In this document: positions 43,128 through 52,605 of the stretch, in pieces
How the letters are laid out: every line of letters starts with the position of its first letter
Numbering within the stretch: the first letter of the stretch is position 1
Source: Isochrysis galbana
Lineage: Eukaryota > Haptophyta > Isochrysidales > Isochrysidaceae
Direction: 5' to 3'
Length of the DNA stretch: 64,000 nt
NCBI GenBank assembly: GCA_018136815.1
Contig: CM030938.1
Coordinates: 3,859,448-3,923,447, forward strand
Program-made: the position numbers and the translations under genes
The notes under the pieces: generated by a model
Databases searched by the model: none
What the model was told of the DNA's origin: nothing
What the model saw: the letters and a program-made list of their open reading frames with translations, nothing else

Positions 43128-46100
43128 ATGGCGACAGTTAGTTGGGGCCTGCCTCGCCACGGCTGTGCGGCCTCTGCAGAGGAGGGTTGTGCGGTGGTGC
43201 CGCGCTTGCTGTGCGGACTGCCTCGCCAGATCCGTCAGCTCAGCTGTGGGGAGAGCCACTCGCTCGCCCTCAGCGAGGGAGGAGAGGTCTACTCGTGGGG
43301 CAGCGCTCTTATGGGAGCACTTGGCCATCCAGAGCTTCGGGACGAGAGCTTGCCGCGCCGGCTCGAGCTTTTGGGAGGTCCGAGCGTGCAGATCGGTGCC
43401 GCCAAGCATCATTCGGCTGTCCTCTCGTCGGAGGGTATCGTCTGGACCTTTGGGTGGGACGGAAGCGCGAGCAGCAGATGTCAGCGAGTGCCTGTGCCTC
43501 TCGCGCACACGCGTGCGGGGGGTGCGAGAGCGCTCGCCGTTGGCGATGGTCATATTGCTGCCCTCACGCGTTCAGACGGAATAGTCTGCGTGGGTGGCGG
43601 CGCCCTTTTTGCAGGCTTGCTTGACGGCGAGGTAGTCACAGCGCTTGCGGCCGGCTCGCGGCACACCGCCGCTCTCACATCCCGAGGATCGGTCTTCACA
43701 TGGACACACTCACGGCCGGGTTCTTCGCTCGATAGCCAGCCTTCACTACCACCTCTGCAGCCGGTACTTCGTCCCTGGTTCGAGGGAAGCGAGGTCATAA
43801 CGTGCGTTGGCGATTTCACTGCGGCAGCGCAGCGCGTTAACGATGCTTCCATTATCCGATGGGAGCGGCCATCTGGCGATGTTGCCAAACCAGCCATACG
43901 TGGTGAGCATGCATGTCCATGCCAGGTACTCGGGCTCTCCGGTGGCGGTGGCTACTTATTCGCAATGCTTGTAACAGGGCATGCGCTTTGCGTACCAGGT
44001 GGCACTGAAGCTTCGGCGGGTGGTTTTGGTAGCATGCCACAAGGAGTTGCTCCACAGCTCGCTCAGCCAGGAATCATCCTCAGACTTGGGGTGCGAGCCG
44101 AAGACGAGGGGGCACGCTTGGCCTGTATTGCCGTCAGCACCTTTCACGCGATGGCGCACTTCTCTGGCTTGTCGACGTCGCCGGATGCTGTTCCTCCGCG
44201 CAGAACTGAGGCTGAGCATACAGATAAGGTAGAGATGAGGTTTGCTGAGGAGCGTCAGATCGATTCACAATCACCACTTACGGGTGGACCATCCGTCACA
44301 GACAATGTTGTTGCTGCGATTCGTAGCGTTAAGCTACCTGAGTCGACGGTGCCTACAGCTTTTCTTGATGCGGATTCGCACTCGATGCCTTCGTCCATAG
44401 CCACGATGAAAGAAGTGGCGACTCGTGTGACGACGGAGGAGATGCATGGTGGACCAAGTGGGTCATATTCCTTCATGCACGAGCAAGCGCATGCTCCTCT
44501 CACTGTCCAGCAAAATGCAGCGCACGGAGGTATCGGCAAGGCAACATCTTCTACCGAGATGCGGCATCAGCAATGTGTAGCAAGACCATGCGACACTCAG
44601 CGTGAGCAGCCTTCTTTCAAGCAGGAATGTGAACGTTGTTCGTGCTTTCCTGATGAAACAATGAGCCAGTGGCAGGATCGCCATCGTGGTCATGCTCTTG
44701 AGGTGGCCTCAAAAGTGCCTGCTAGAGGAGCTTGTGATGTAAAGGCGAGGACAGCCTCGGAGACACCTTCTCCATTGGTGACCAGCCTGCAGGCTCCTCC
44801 CCCACAGCCCTCGGCATCCACAGTTTCGTTTCCCCACAGCCCACAAAGCGTAGACCACAACGATCCTCATAGTCAACTCCATGATGTTCTGAAAGATGGT
44901 TTATTAAGTCAGCTGCGCGCCGAGATGCGTGACAGCATGCGAGAGGAGATGCGGGCGAGTTTCCAAGATCATCTTGTTGATGAAATTCACCGCACGTTTG
45001 CGGAAGCGATACAGCTGCGCATGGCTGAAGTAGAAGGGGCAATAATTTCTGCCTTGAGTACGCCACCGACTACAGTGCGACCTCCGCAAGCGGCCGAATC
45101 GGGGCAATCTGCAGATCTTTCGAATATCTCTCCAGCACAACCTTCTCTTATGCTGGCATCAGATTGTGTGCATGCACCATCTCCGCCACTAGACGAACCG
45201 GCAAGACGTATTCACCCGCGCATGGCAGCTACATCGCTATCATGGTCGTCTATGCCGCCCTCAAGCCTTCACGATCACTCCTGTCTGGGTACATTCACTC
45301 ACACGAGGTACGACTCTTGCCAAGAGATGCATGGCCTCAGCCAAACAACTCTCACATCATCCCAACACAGTCAAATGCACTGGCCGAGCTCCATGGACTT
45401 GCTTCCCGAACAAGATGACCAACATGGTCCTAAAGGTGTTTCAGAGTCGTTCGCATCCATACGGCGATGCTCCGACTATTCTCAAGGATCCCTGGGCTGT
45501 GTGGATGACCCGATGATCGATCATCCAGCCCTTAACACGTTTCAAACAACAGCAAAATCCCCGACTCGGGCGCGGAGTGAGGTTCGCACTCCATACCAAG
45601 GCGACCACCGCCATGTTGATGATGATGTCGCTGCATCCCCTCGGAGCTTCGAGCGCCACGAAGGGCAAGGCTTGAGCAGTAGGCACGAACCACATGACGA
45701 GTTGGCCACTGCCGACGAGCTCACCGCAGATTTTCTTGAGCTAGAACGACGAGCTCAGGTTACAGCTGGCTATGAGCCGCCAAAGACTATGGTGCATTGC
45801 ACGGGCACTGAGTTTGTAGGGGTAGCGTGGCCTGCTATGCCAACTCAGAAGACACTCAACGAGCCACCTTCATCGGGCGAGCCCTTGTTGACTCCTCCAG
45901 ACTCTACTTCAGAGCGGACCCGACATCCCGAGCCCCAAGCGCAGGTTTTATCTGCGATTTCAGTAGGCAACCAGGGTGGAATCGTTGAAGGCTCCAAGCC
46001 TCACCCGCCGCGGCAAAGCAGGCCTGTCCCATTACGGCCCGCTTGGGTCGACGTGCGGCCAACGCACACAACTCCTACCGACAAATGGAGGCGTCCTGGG

Positions 46101-46718
46101 GCGCGGAGGCGGGGGGCCCCGGGTGTTTTACCCTCAGATAGTGTGGGTACGGAAACGGAGAATCGCCATCGCTCGGGCGCAGCCTTGAAAAGCTGCTGTG
46201 TGAAATCCGCACCGTGCTGCCCGGCAACGGCCCTTACCAATGGTGCAAGGCGCAAATTGAGGATTAATGACTCGCTTGGTAGCTCCTCGAATTCTGCTCC
46301 CAGAAGTCGAAATCAGCAGCGCGAGGCGCGCTCTCCACAATCCATGTGCACATGCACGCCCACAAACGCCCAATCGCGGGCACTTAGCCACTGTGAGGGA
46401 TCGATATTGCTGTCTTCGCAACCGGAGCTCGTTGTCGTACAAAATTCGGAAAACATACATCGCTCGCATGCGGCCTCTTCCCGCCCGGCACAGCGTCAGC
46501 GTTCACAGCTTGTTCCGTCGGTGTCCTCGGAGATTGTACCGCGAGCCTCACCATTCTCCACGTGTTCTGCCCCTCAGAACCTCACTTTTAACACCGCTCG
46601 ACTAGAAAAGACATTAAATCGGACATTCGCTTGCAGCGGCAGCGTTCAACATGCGGGAGCGCCCGCTCCCTCCGATAGGCCGACAAGCAAGGACTGGTTT
46701 GAACGTGTAGGCCATTAA
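43128..46718 (+). CDS. RCC1-like repeat protein with coiled coil, 1196 aa, intronless
   Basis: The N-terminal 240 residues carry RCC1/beta-propeller repeats: QLSCGESHSLALSEGGEVYS, SWGSALMGALG, IGAAKHHSAVLSSEGIVWTF, LAAGSRHTAALTSRGSVFTW. Four to five blades are visible, fewer than the usual seven. The remainder is Ser/His/Pro-rich with a coiled coil at about 585-650 (LLSQLRAEMRDSMREEMRA). It ends with TSKDWFERVGH. RCC1 repeats can act as exchange factors or as binding scaffolds, and nothing here decides which. The start ATG follows a short GA tract. Confidence 0.7.
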   Translation: MATVSWGLPRHGCAASAEEGCAVVPRLLCGLPRQIRQLSCGESHSLALSEGGEVYSWGSALMGALGHPELRDESLPRRLELLGGPSVQIGAAKHHSAVLSSEGIVWTFGWDGSASSRCQRVPVPLAHTRAGGARALAVGDGHIAALTRSDGIVCVGGGALFAGLLDGEVVTALAAGSRHTAALTSRGSVFTWTHSRPGSSLDSQPSLPPLQPVLRPWFEGSEVITCVGDFTAAAQRVNDASIIRWERPSGDVAKPAIRGEHACPCQVLGLSGGGGYLFAMLVTGHALCVPGGTEASAGGFGSMPQGVAPQLAQPGIILRLGVRAEDEGARLACIAVSTFHAMAHFSGLSTSPDAVPPRRTEAEHTDKVEMRFAEERQIDSQSPLTGGPSVTDNVVAAIRSVKLPESTVPTAFLDADSHSMPSSIATMKEVATRVTTEEMHGGPSGSYSFMHEQAHAPLTVQQNAAHGGIGKATSSTEMRHQQCVARPCDTQREQPSFKQECERCSCFPDETMSQWQDRHRGHALEVASKVPARGACDVKARTASETPSPLVTSLQAPPPQPSASTVSFPHSPQSVDHNDPHSQLHDVLKDGLLSQLRAEMRDSMREEMRASFQDHLVDEIHRTFAEAIQLRMAEVEGAIISALSTPPTTVRPPQAAESGQSADLSNISPAQPSLMLASDCVHAPSPPLDEPARRIHPRMAATSLSWSSMPPSSLHDHSCLGTFTHTRYDSCQEMHGLSQTTLTSSQHSQMHWPSSMDLLPEQDDQHGPKGVSESFASIRRCSDYSQGSLGCVDDPMIDHPALNTFQTTAKSPTRARSEVRTPYQGDHRHVDDDVAASPRSFERHEGQGLSSRHEPHDELATADELTADFLELERRAQVTAGYEPPKTMVHCTGTEFVGVAWPAMPTQKTLNEPPSSGEPLLTPPDSTSERTRHPEPQAQVLSAISVGNQGGIVEGSKPHPPRQSRPVPLRPAWVDVRPTHTTPTDKWRRPGARRRGAPGVLPSDSVGTETENRHRSGAALKSCCVKSAPCCPATALTNGARRKLRINDSLGSSSNSAPRSRNQQREARSPQSMCTCTPTNAQSRALSHCEGSILLSSQPELVVVQNSENIHRSHAASSRPAQRQRSQLVPSVSSEIVPRASPFSTCSAPQNLTFNTARLEKTLNRTFACSGSVQHAGAPAPSDRPTSKDWFERVGH

Positions 46719-46924
46719 GCGCCGTAGGTATGCATATCAATCAGCGTCACATTCGTTGTCTTTGTCCGCATTGGTCGTGCTAATGAGTTTCATGGATGAC
46801 TTTTACTTGACCTCTCAAATGTACCAAAGCACGGCCCCATTTTCGGTTGGAATGCTCCATCTTCAAAAAGAGCTAGGGTCGTGGAGCGCGTGCCGCGCCC
46901 CACCTCTTTCGCCGGCTCGAGCCT
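46719..46924. other. 3' flank of the RCC1-like gene
   Basis: Short spacer before the repeat cluster. Nothing recognised. Confidence 0.4.
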
Positions 46925-47214
46925 CTAGATGATAATAATAAGACATCTGAGCGTTCGTACCACTATTCCCACTAGCGCCCGGTACTATCACGACACCCCT
47001 CAGCGCACCTGCCCGTGCGCCTTGACGTGTGCTAGTGCTAGTGCGCTACAGACACATACGTATTTGTACCCCTTCGTCAAATCTCCCTCCTCACAGCAGA
47101 CCCCGGGCTCCCATTATAACTCCCCACAAGTTACAATGACAATGAGGGAAAACTCAGAGCGTAAACTCTGTGAGACGGACCGACCTGCGTCGGGCGACTC
47201 ACCAAGAAAAAGCA

Positions 47215-47246
<32 letters not shown>

Positions 47247-47330
47247 AGAACCTCTCGTCCGTGAAGCTGAATGGCCCTCACAGCTCTCGCTGCGAGCATT
47301 CCTCGAGAAATAACAGACTGCAAAACTATT
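46925..47330 (+). repeat. Dispersed repeat, leader family, copy 2
   Basis: Inverted copy of 8080-8480. It includes a G-run of nearly 30 bases at about 47218-47246 that the other copy lacks, and it ends just before the ATTGGTATAG start motif. Confidence 0.6.
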
Positions 47331-47700
47331 GGTATAGTGTTAGCGATGCAGCGCGCGCGCCGACCGCTCCCACCTCGCAGCCCCCCGCCGTCACGACGCC
47401 CCAACGGGGCCGCCCCAAGCCGCCGGAGCCGAAGCGCTCGCAGGCCTCCGCACCGCCCGACAACGACGTCGAAATGGCGTCCCCATCCTCGGCTTCCAGG
47501 CAGCCACCCACAGCAGCAGGAAGCAGGAAGCAGGGAATAGATAGGAATAGGCAAAGTCCTGTTCCCTGCACACACTCAGCACCAGAGCCAAGCTCTGCCG
47601 AGCGGCTCCCCCGCTCTGCCCCCGAATCAAGGACTCCCCGTGGTGGGTGGCGGCACTGCTGCCACCCCCACGGTGGCAACTCCTACCATTAGTGCGCGTG
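47331..47700 (+). repeat. Dispersed repeat, MQHA/MQRA family, copy 2
   Basis: ATTGGTATAG precedes ATG at 47346. Bases 47331-47575 match 28370-28628 on the other strand. Frames differ by small indels between copies. Confidence 0.5.
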
Positions 47701-47720
47701 GGCTCGCGCGGCCCCGGTGC

Positions 47721-47802
47721 GGTTTCACTCCGCGTTTGACTTTCACCGAGGTTTCTTTCACTCCGCGTTTGACTTCAAACGCGGAGTGAAACCTCGGTGA
47801 AA
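47721..47802. repeat. Nested hairpin
   Basis: TTTCACTCCGCGTTTGA (47756-47772) pairs perfectly with TCAAACGCGGAGTGAAA (47775-47791), leaving a two-base loop. Outside it, TTTCACCGAGG (47741-47751) pairs with CCTCGGTGAAA (47792-47802). A further direct copy of the inner arm lies at 47722-47739. The structure could be a foldback end of an element or an RNA hairpin. Confidence 0.65.
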
Positions 47803-48393
47803 TCGGAGGGAGTGAAACCCCTGCAAAAATACCCGAATAGCTCTCGGGGGATTTTCTCGGTCCCCCGGTAGCTCTCGGTGCGGCTGTTGGCGATCGGGGT
47901 AAAATTTCCCCCCGATAGCTCTCGGGGGTCCCCGATAGCTCCTGGGGGGGCGTTGGCTCCTGGGGGGTAACATATACATATATACAACACGAGTTCCTAT
48001 ATACTACTATATATATAGTAAGTGGCATGTAGTATGTATCGCTATTCCTAGAGCGGTTGCGCAAACCCGTAGTCTTAAAGACTACCGGGTTGTCTTCGGG
48101 GGGGGGGGGGGAAGACAACGGAAAATGTCTGCCTCCTTTGCCGCCTTCTGAGCAACGGTCGAAGCCTCGCCGATCTTCCCCAAGGTTCGCTCCCTCCCCT
48201 CGAGGGTCTCCCCTGTCATCTCCCCGCTTGGAGTGCCCAGGTTTGCCCTGACAACCCACTAAACAGGGCGCACAAGTCATAGGGTCAGGGAGGCTCGGCA
48301 CCCCAACGCACATCGCCCACCCCCAGAGCGCACTGCGCACGGCCATCCAACTCGCCTAACGCATATCCTTGCACAGCAGACGGACGCAACCAC
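47803..48393. other. Repeat-rich spacer
   Basis: Repeated GATAGCTC(T/C)(C/T)GGGGG words at about 47836-47960, TA-rich stretch at 47965-48020, and a G-run at about 48098-48112. No gene recognised. Confidence 0.4.
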
Positions 48394-48714
48394 GTGCTGA
48401 CCCCCTTCAACCAGATCAATTGGTATGTCTTGGCGGGCGGCAGCCGCCAGCAGAAATGCATGTATTGCGGCATGCATACCTCGACCGCTTGCAGCATCTG
48501 CAGTACGCCCGGTAACGGCCTCGTGCCGGTTTGCGTCAGCCAAAATCGTAAGGGCATTCGCAAAGAGTGCGCTGCCACGCATGAGCGATTCCCAAATTGG
48601 TATCCTCGGGGAGACCCCAAGCGACCGGGCCGCGGCGGCAACAAGCGTAGTCGCAGCGCCAATTATAATCCCGCTATGTATATGCCAGATTGCATGCCCT
48701 GTGATGACGACTAG
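48394..48714 (+). pseudogene. piggyBac-like transposase C-terminal zinc-ribbon remnant
   Basis: The frame reads LTPFNQINWYVLAGGSRQQK then CMYCGMHTSTACSICS, and later CVSQNRKGIRKECAATH. The CxxC...CxxC...C...H arrangement after a short linker resembles the Cys-rich tail of piggyBac-type (DDE_Tnp_1_7) transposases. No DDD catalytic domain is found upstream, so this would be a terminal fragment. The plus frame at 49021-49452 has a looser Cys/His pattern that may be related. Confidence 0.45.
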
Positions 48715-50368
48715 TTGCGAGCGTGTGCGTGTGCGTGATCACGTTTCAGCGTTTAGCGATCACGTTTCAACGTTCTACGGACGGTGATTTGCCACCTCCA
48801 ATCGATCAAAATGTCGCATAAATGGCGTCGAGCGTCATATATTTATGGTGTCTGTGCGTATATATACGATGTCATATGAGCGACCAATGGTCATATCTAT
48901 GCTATATGACTCTGATAATGTGCTAAAATACTTCAAAAAAGGTCAAAACAAAACTATTTTAATGTTAGTAAGGGCGACAACAAAACCATTTGATTCTCAC
49001 GTAAACACCCGGTTTCTCATGTGCGCAAACGGACTCTGAAAAAGGCCACTTCGGCCCACTGCGATGTTGCCTCGGAGAGGGTTGTCCGATGGGCCACCGG
49101 CCAGGGCTCCTCTGCCAGGCATACTGAGGGGTTGGGATGGGCGCGGATGCATCCGCATGGGTCCACTGCCCACTCCCGCGGCGGTCCCGGTGGGGCCCGT
49201 CGCATTGGCGTTCGTCAAGGGGCCGGCAAATGCCGGCCGCTCTGCTGGAAATGCTCACGCCAGCACGCCAGCTGGTGTGGGGGGGCATCATTTGATGTGG
49301 AAGGCGCTTCTTTGGCGCCAGTCCTCGTGTCAGGGTCTCAGGTGGCCGCATGCGCCGCGGAAGCACCCTGCCGCGCGCGCCATGTCCCTCACTGCGGGTC
49401 GCGTTGGCAGCGCGCGAAAGGGCGCCTGGAGCCCGACTTCAGATGCCAATAGCGAGCGTGATTTCGTCGCGGTCAGGTGGACCTTCGCGGCGAGTCTGTC
49501 GGGAGTGCTTGTGAGGGCCCCAATCCACCGGGCCCGGCGTCTCAGCTGCCCTGTGAGTCTGTCTGTGTGAATCTGCCCGCGAGTCGTTCAACGTCAATTT
49601 CTGTAGTCTTCAATATTTGTATACTAAAAAATCGAATTTCGCGTTCGAATTCTTAATATTTATGCTTTATGCTAGGGGCCTATTAGATAGTGACCATATT
49701 AGCTGCCTGGGCGCAAAAAATACAGATCAGGGTGCTAATTTGACCTAGTTATGACAAGGTGAAGTCGTTGTCTTTAAGACTACCGGTAGTCTTCGTTGCG
49801 CCCCTTCAACCGTAGACATGCAAAGATATTCCATTGATTTCTTTACTACTTCTGGGCCACGTGAGCATCGGCGAACTAAGCCTAGCTTAGTGCGCAGCAA
49901 CCCCGTCGTGGGCTGCAAGTTGAGGGGTTCGATTACGAGGCGCACCCTTGTGTGCGTCTTGGCCCTCAACGTTTTTTTGATTGTGTGGGGAAAGCGCTAG
50001 CTACTTGCTGCGCAGTCATTGTAGTCATGCTTAGTCAAGTAGTTCAGTATTGCCTGACTACGGCGAAGCGACCCTTATTCATGCCGCGACTACGGCCATG
50101 GCCATCTTTAAATCGTCAAACTAGAGGCGAAAATGCCATATTCAAGCTAGTCATTGTAATCAAGATGAGGCCTGATTGCTCGGGCAGGCTGGCCTGCCCC
50201 AAAGGCCCCTCACCCTCAACAGGACGACTTCAAAATGCTCACTATCCCCCCCACCCCTCCCTCCCGGTGCACTTCCCACTTCCCTGGTGAGTCTTCATCG
50301 TGTCTTGGCTCGACCTGGACTCACACTTGCGGGTTGAGGGAAAGGGAAAGGTTCTCTTCATACCAACC
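48715..50368. other. Intergenic, one perfect palindrome, no gene recognised
   Basis: AAGACTACCGGTAGTCTT at 49776-49793 is a perfect 18-base palindrome. The related CGTAGTCTTAAAGACTACCG lies near 48069. Frames at 49021-49570 are not assignable. Confidence 0.4.
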
Positions 50369-50446
50369 GAACCGCTAGGAGCTAAAAAAAAACCTTTTTA
50401 ATATTCTCGCCTCCCACGTGGCATTGAATGAACCGCTAGGAGCTAA
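50369..50446. mobile_element. 44-bp insertion with 17-bp target duplication (LINE-tail fragment)
   Basis: GAACCGCTAGGAGCTAA occurs at 50369-50385 and 50430-50446. The 44 bases between them read, on the minus strand, as a GC-rich end followed by GAGAATATTAAAAAGG and a T-run, like the 3' tail of the LINE at 18 kb and like 22348-22374. This fits extreme 5' truncation of a minus-strand LINE. Confidence 0.6.
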
Positions 50447-50582
50447 GATCGTCTCGCCGCCCCACCGATCCTCGTTCGCCGTTCAATCCAATCACAAAAT
50501 CCCGAATGGAGTTCCCGACCTAATCCAGAGTTTCACTCACCCAACTCCCATTGGGGAGGAGGGCCAAAGCTCCGCGCTAGCG

Positions 50583-51156
50583 CGGCTAGCGCGCCCGCCG
50601 CTGCCGCTCTTGACGGGAGTAGGAGTGGCCCAAGGCACCTCCCGCAACGCCCGACTCGACAGCTGGTGCCGATGAATTTTCTTCAATGGTACACACGAAA
50701 TTACTAGAACATACCAATCACAAGTACGCACTTTGCCTCGTTCCCGATGCCTTGGATATACAGAACGCGAGATCCAACGCAAAAAGCTTAATCTCGCGTC
50801 AAATTCGATCGGAGATTTCGAGGATTCTCACGGTCGGTGGTTTGGCGACCTACTGGAGGCGGCTTCCTAGGAAGCTCGGCCCCGAGAAGTCACATCAATA
50901 TCGAGCAAGATAATATCCTTATGGATAGGAAATAAGAAGCAATTCGCAATTGAGAAGCTACACAGCTGAGGGCTCGGCTTACTCTCGACTGCGAGATTAT
51001 CATGGCCGATTCGAGTCTGGGCTGCAAGTCACAAGACTGTAATTGAGCGTTGTATTTTCATGGACAGCCAATGTAGAGGCTGCCGGCGCTGTCGGTGCGA
51101 CTGTTCTAAGCTGACATCGTACTAGTATACCTCATATGATTCGTCTCTTAGCAATC
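50583..51156. repeat. Long inverted repeat, left arm
   Basis: About 570 bp that match 52606-53295 in reverse complement along nearly their whole length. Shared blocks include GGCACCTCCCGCAACGC, CACTTTGCCTCGTTCCCGAT, GATCGGAGATTTCGAGGATT and AGCTGACATCGTAC. The inner end coincides with the stop codon of the AKR-fragment gene. Confidence 0.85.
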
Positions 51157-52104
51157 ACTGAAATTTGGTCCAGCACGACGACCTCGCCGACACCGAGACT
51201 TGGTTCTATTGCTCTCAATAGCTGAGGGATGTTCAGGTGCGACCTGATCTATGGGCTTCATCTCATTCGGTAAATGGACCCGCGCTTTCATGTTGCAAGT
51301 CTTCGGACCACTAAGGTTGACATGGGTCTTGCACGGATGCCAGACCTCACCTACGTCTCTGAGCTGATGATCAAGGTCGAATCTCTGGGCCGGAAAATAA
51401 CATGTTTGGTGGATGGAGGTCGGCATACTCATGGGGACTTGCGACGGCGCAGAAGAAATCACAACAACTCTATGATACATTGGTGCCCATGCATCGCAAA
51501 CTAGTAGGGGCTGCAGCAGTGGGTGCGCCTGATGCTGATGCACTGGCAGCGGCTGTGGCTGTGGCTGTGGCTGTAGCTGATGCTGATGCTGCAGCAGATG
51601 TAACATCCGCGGCAGCGGATGTGGAGGCAGCAGCGGCAGCGTCTGCTGGTGCTGCTGATGCTGTTGCTGATGCTGCATTTGCGCCTGAGTCTGCGGCTGG
51701 CACTGCGGCTGCGGTGGCTGTGGCTGCAGCAGGGGCTGCGGCAGACTGCGTCGGTTTTGATTGAGCCGCCTCAATATGGCATTCGTGTATGTGCTGTAAG
51801 CGTCGTCACCGGCACCGGTGTCACTTCTGGTCGTATCGAGCGACTTGCGAATGAATTTGGCGGCAACCGAGAAGCGGCCCACCCCTATTCCCTCGAGGAA
51901 CTCTTCCACGGAACCGGTGAGTGAGATAAGGGCGACGCTCGTGATTTGGCGATTGATGCACCAGTGAACTGCTAAGATCTGGATTGAGGGCTCGAGCCAG
52001 CCGACGAGCTGGAAGAGGCCATTGACCCGTCGCATCATGGCTGGTAGGCTACTCTCAATGGGGGCTGGTCTGCCCTTGGTCGAGTAGGCGTGGACGACCG
52101 GCAT
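51148..52104 (-). CDS. Aldo-keto-reductase C-terminal fragment protein, paralogue 2, 318 aa
   Basis: Start chosen at 52104 (MPVVHAYSTKG), matching the start of paralogue 1. The frame is open up to 52167. PVVHAYSTKG matches the family's PxxAYSPLG strand. SIQILAVHWCINRQITSVAL and GSVEEFLEGIGVGRF match the AKR QLAxxWCLxxxxVSSVxxG and xxEQLxENxGA helices. The N-terminal barrel and all four catalytic residues are missing. The middle is a Gln/Pro/His/Leu-rich low-complexity stretch from (CAG/CTG)-like repeats at about 51500-51740. The tail SRCRRGRRAGPNFSDC is shared with paralogue 1. The whole unit lies between long inverted repeats. Function unknown. Confidence 0.55.
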   Translation of the reverse strand: MPVVHAYSTKGRPAPIESSLPAMMRRVNGLFQLVGWLEPSIQILAVHWCINRQITSVALISLTGSVEEFLEGIGVGRFSVAAKFIRKSLDTTRSDTGAGDDAYSTYTNAILRRLNQNRRSLPQPLLQPQPPQPQCQPQTQAQMQHQQQHQQHQQTLPLLPPHPLPRMLHLLQHQHQLQPQPQPQPLPVHQHQAHPLLQPLLVCDAWAPMYHRVVVISSAPSQVPMSMPTSIHQTCYFPAQRFDLDHQLRDVGEVWHPCKTHVNLSGPKTCNMKARVHLPNEMKPIDQVAPEHPSAIESNRTKSRCRRGRRAGPNFSDC

Positions 52105-52605
52105 GAGGCGGGTTAAGCGGCGAGGCAACAGGCACGGGGAGGACGGCCAGCAGAGGAAAATTGGCAAGGGGAGGGGAGGAGAGAGGGGGGGCGACCGGTC
52201 GAGGTCCTTAGGTTGTTCCCTTCGTTCCTCTGATCTGTCCCACCCCTCCCCGAAATCTCCCTCGATTAGACCATCATCCCGCTTAAACTCTCTTTCTCTG
52301 TCTCTTTCTCTCTTCGTCTCTCTCGGTCTCTCTGACTTTCTTTCTCTCTCTTCCTCTCGCTGTGCCGTGTGCCTCCCTCCATTCTCAGAGGGGTTTGATT
52401 ACAAACGTCACCAGCCATTCTTTCTCTGAGATGGAGAGGATGACCAGAGACCTTGCCGATCGCCGCTGGAGATTCGCGCTCGCTCGTGCATGGATGGAAT
52501 AAAGTAAAGTAAAGAAATCGGAGGAATGAAGGGGAAGGCAAGCACCACAGACAGCACCACCATCGAGGACTTGGCAATCCGTGTTTTTTTATAAAATACT
52601 ACTAC
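52105..52605 (-). promoter_or_regulatory. 5' region of the AKR-fragment gene inside the inverted repeats
   Basis: Contains a GGGGAG-rich stretch (52165-52195) and a CT tract (about 52283-52360 on the plus strand, GA on the coding strand). No other gene. Confidence 0.35.

Noticed and set aside
49021-49452. Second piggyBac-like Zn tail
   Set aside because: The Cys/His spacing is too irregular to support on its own. It is mentioned only beside the better candidate.
49900-49960. Possible tRNA T-arm (GGTTCGATTAC)
   Set aside because: No matching acceptor stem or anticodon arm could be folded around it by eye.
51402-51764. Ala/Val/Asp-rich plus-strand ORF in the CTG-like repeat
   Set aside because: It is the complement of the Gln/Pro/Leu-rich stretch of the AKR-fragment protein and is only a translation of a trinucleotide repeat.
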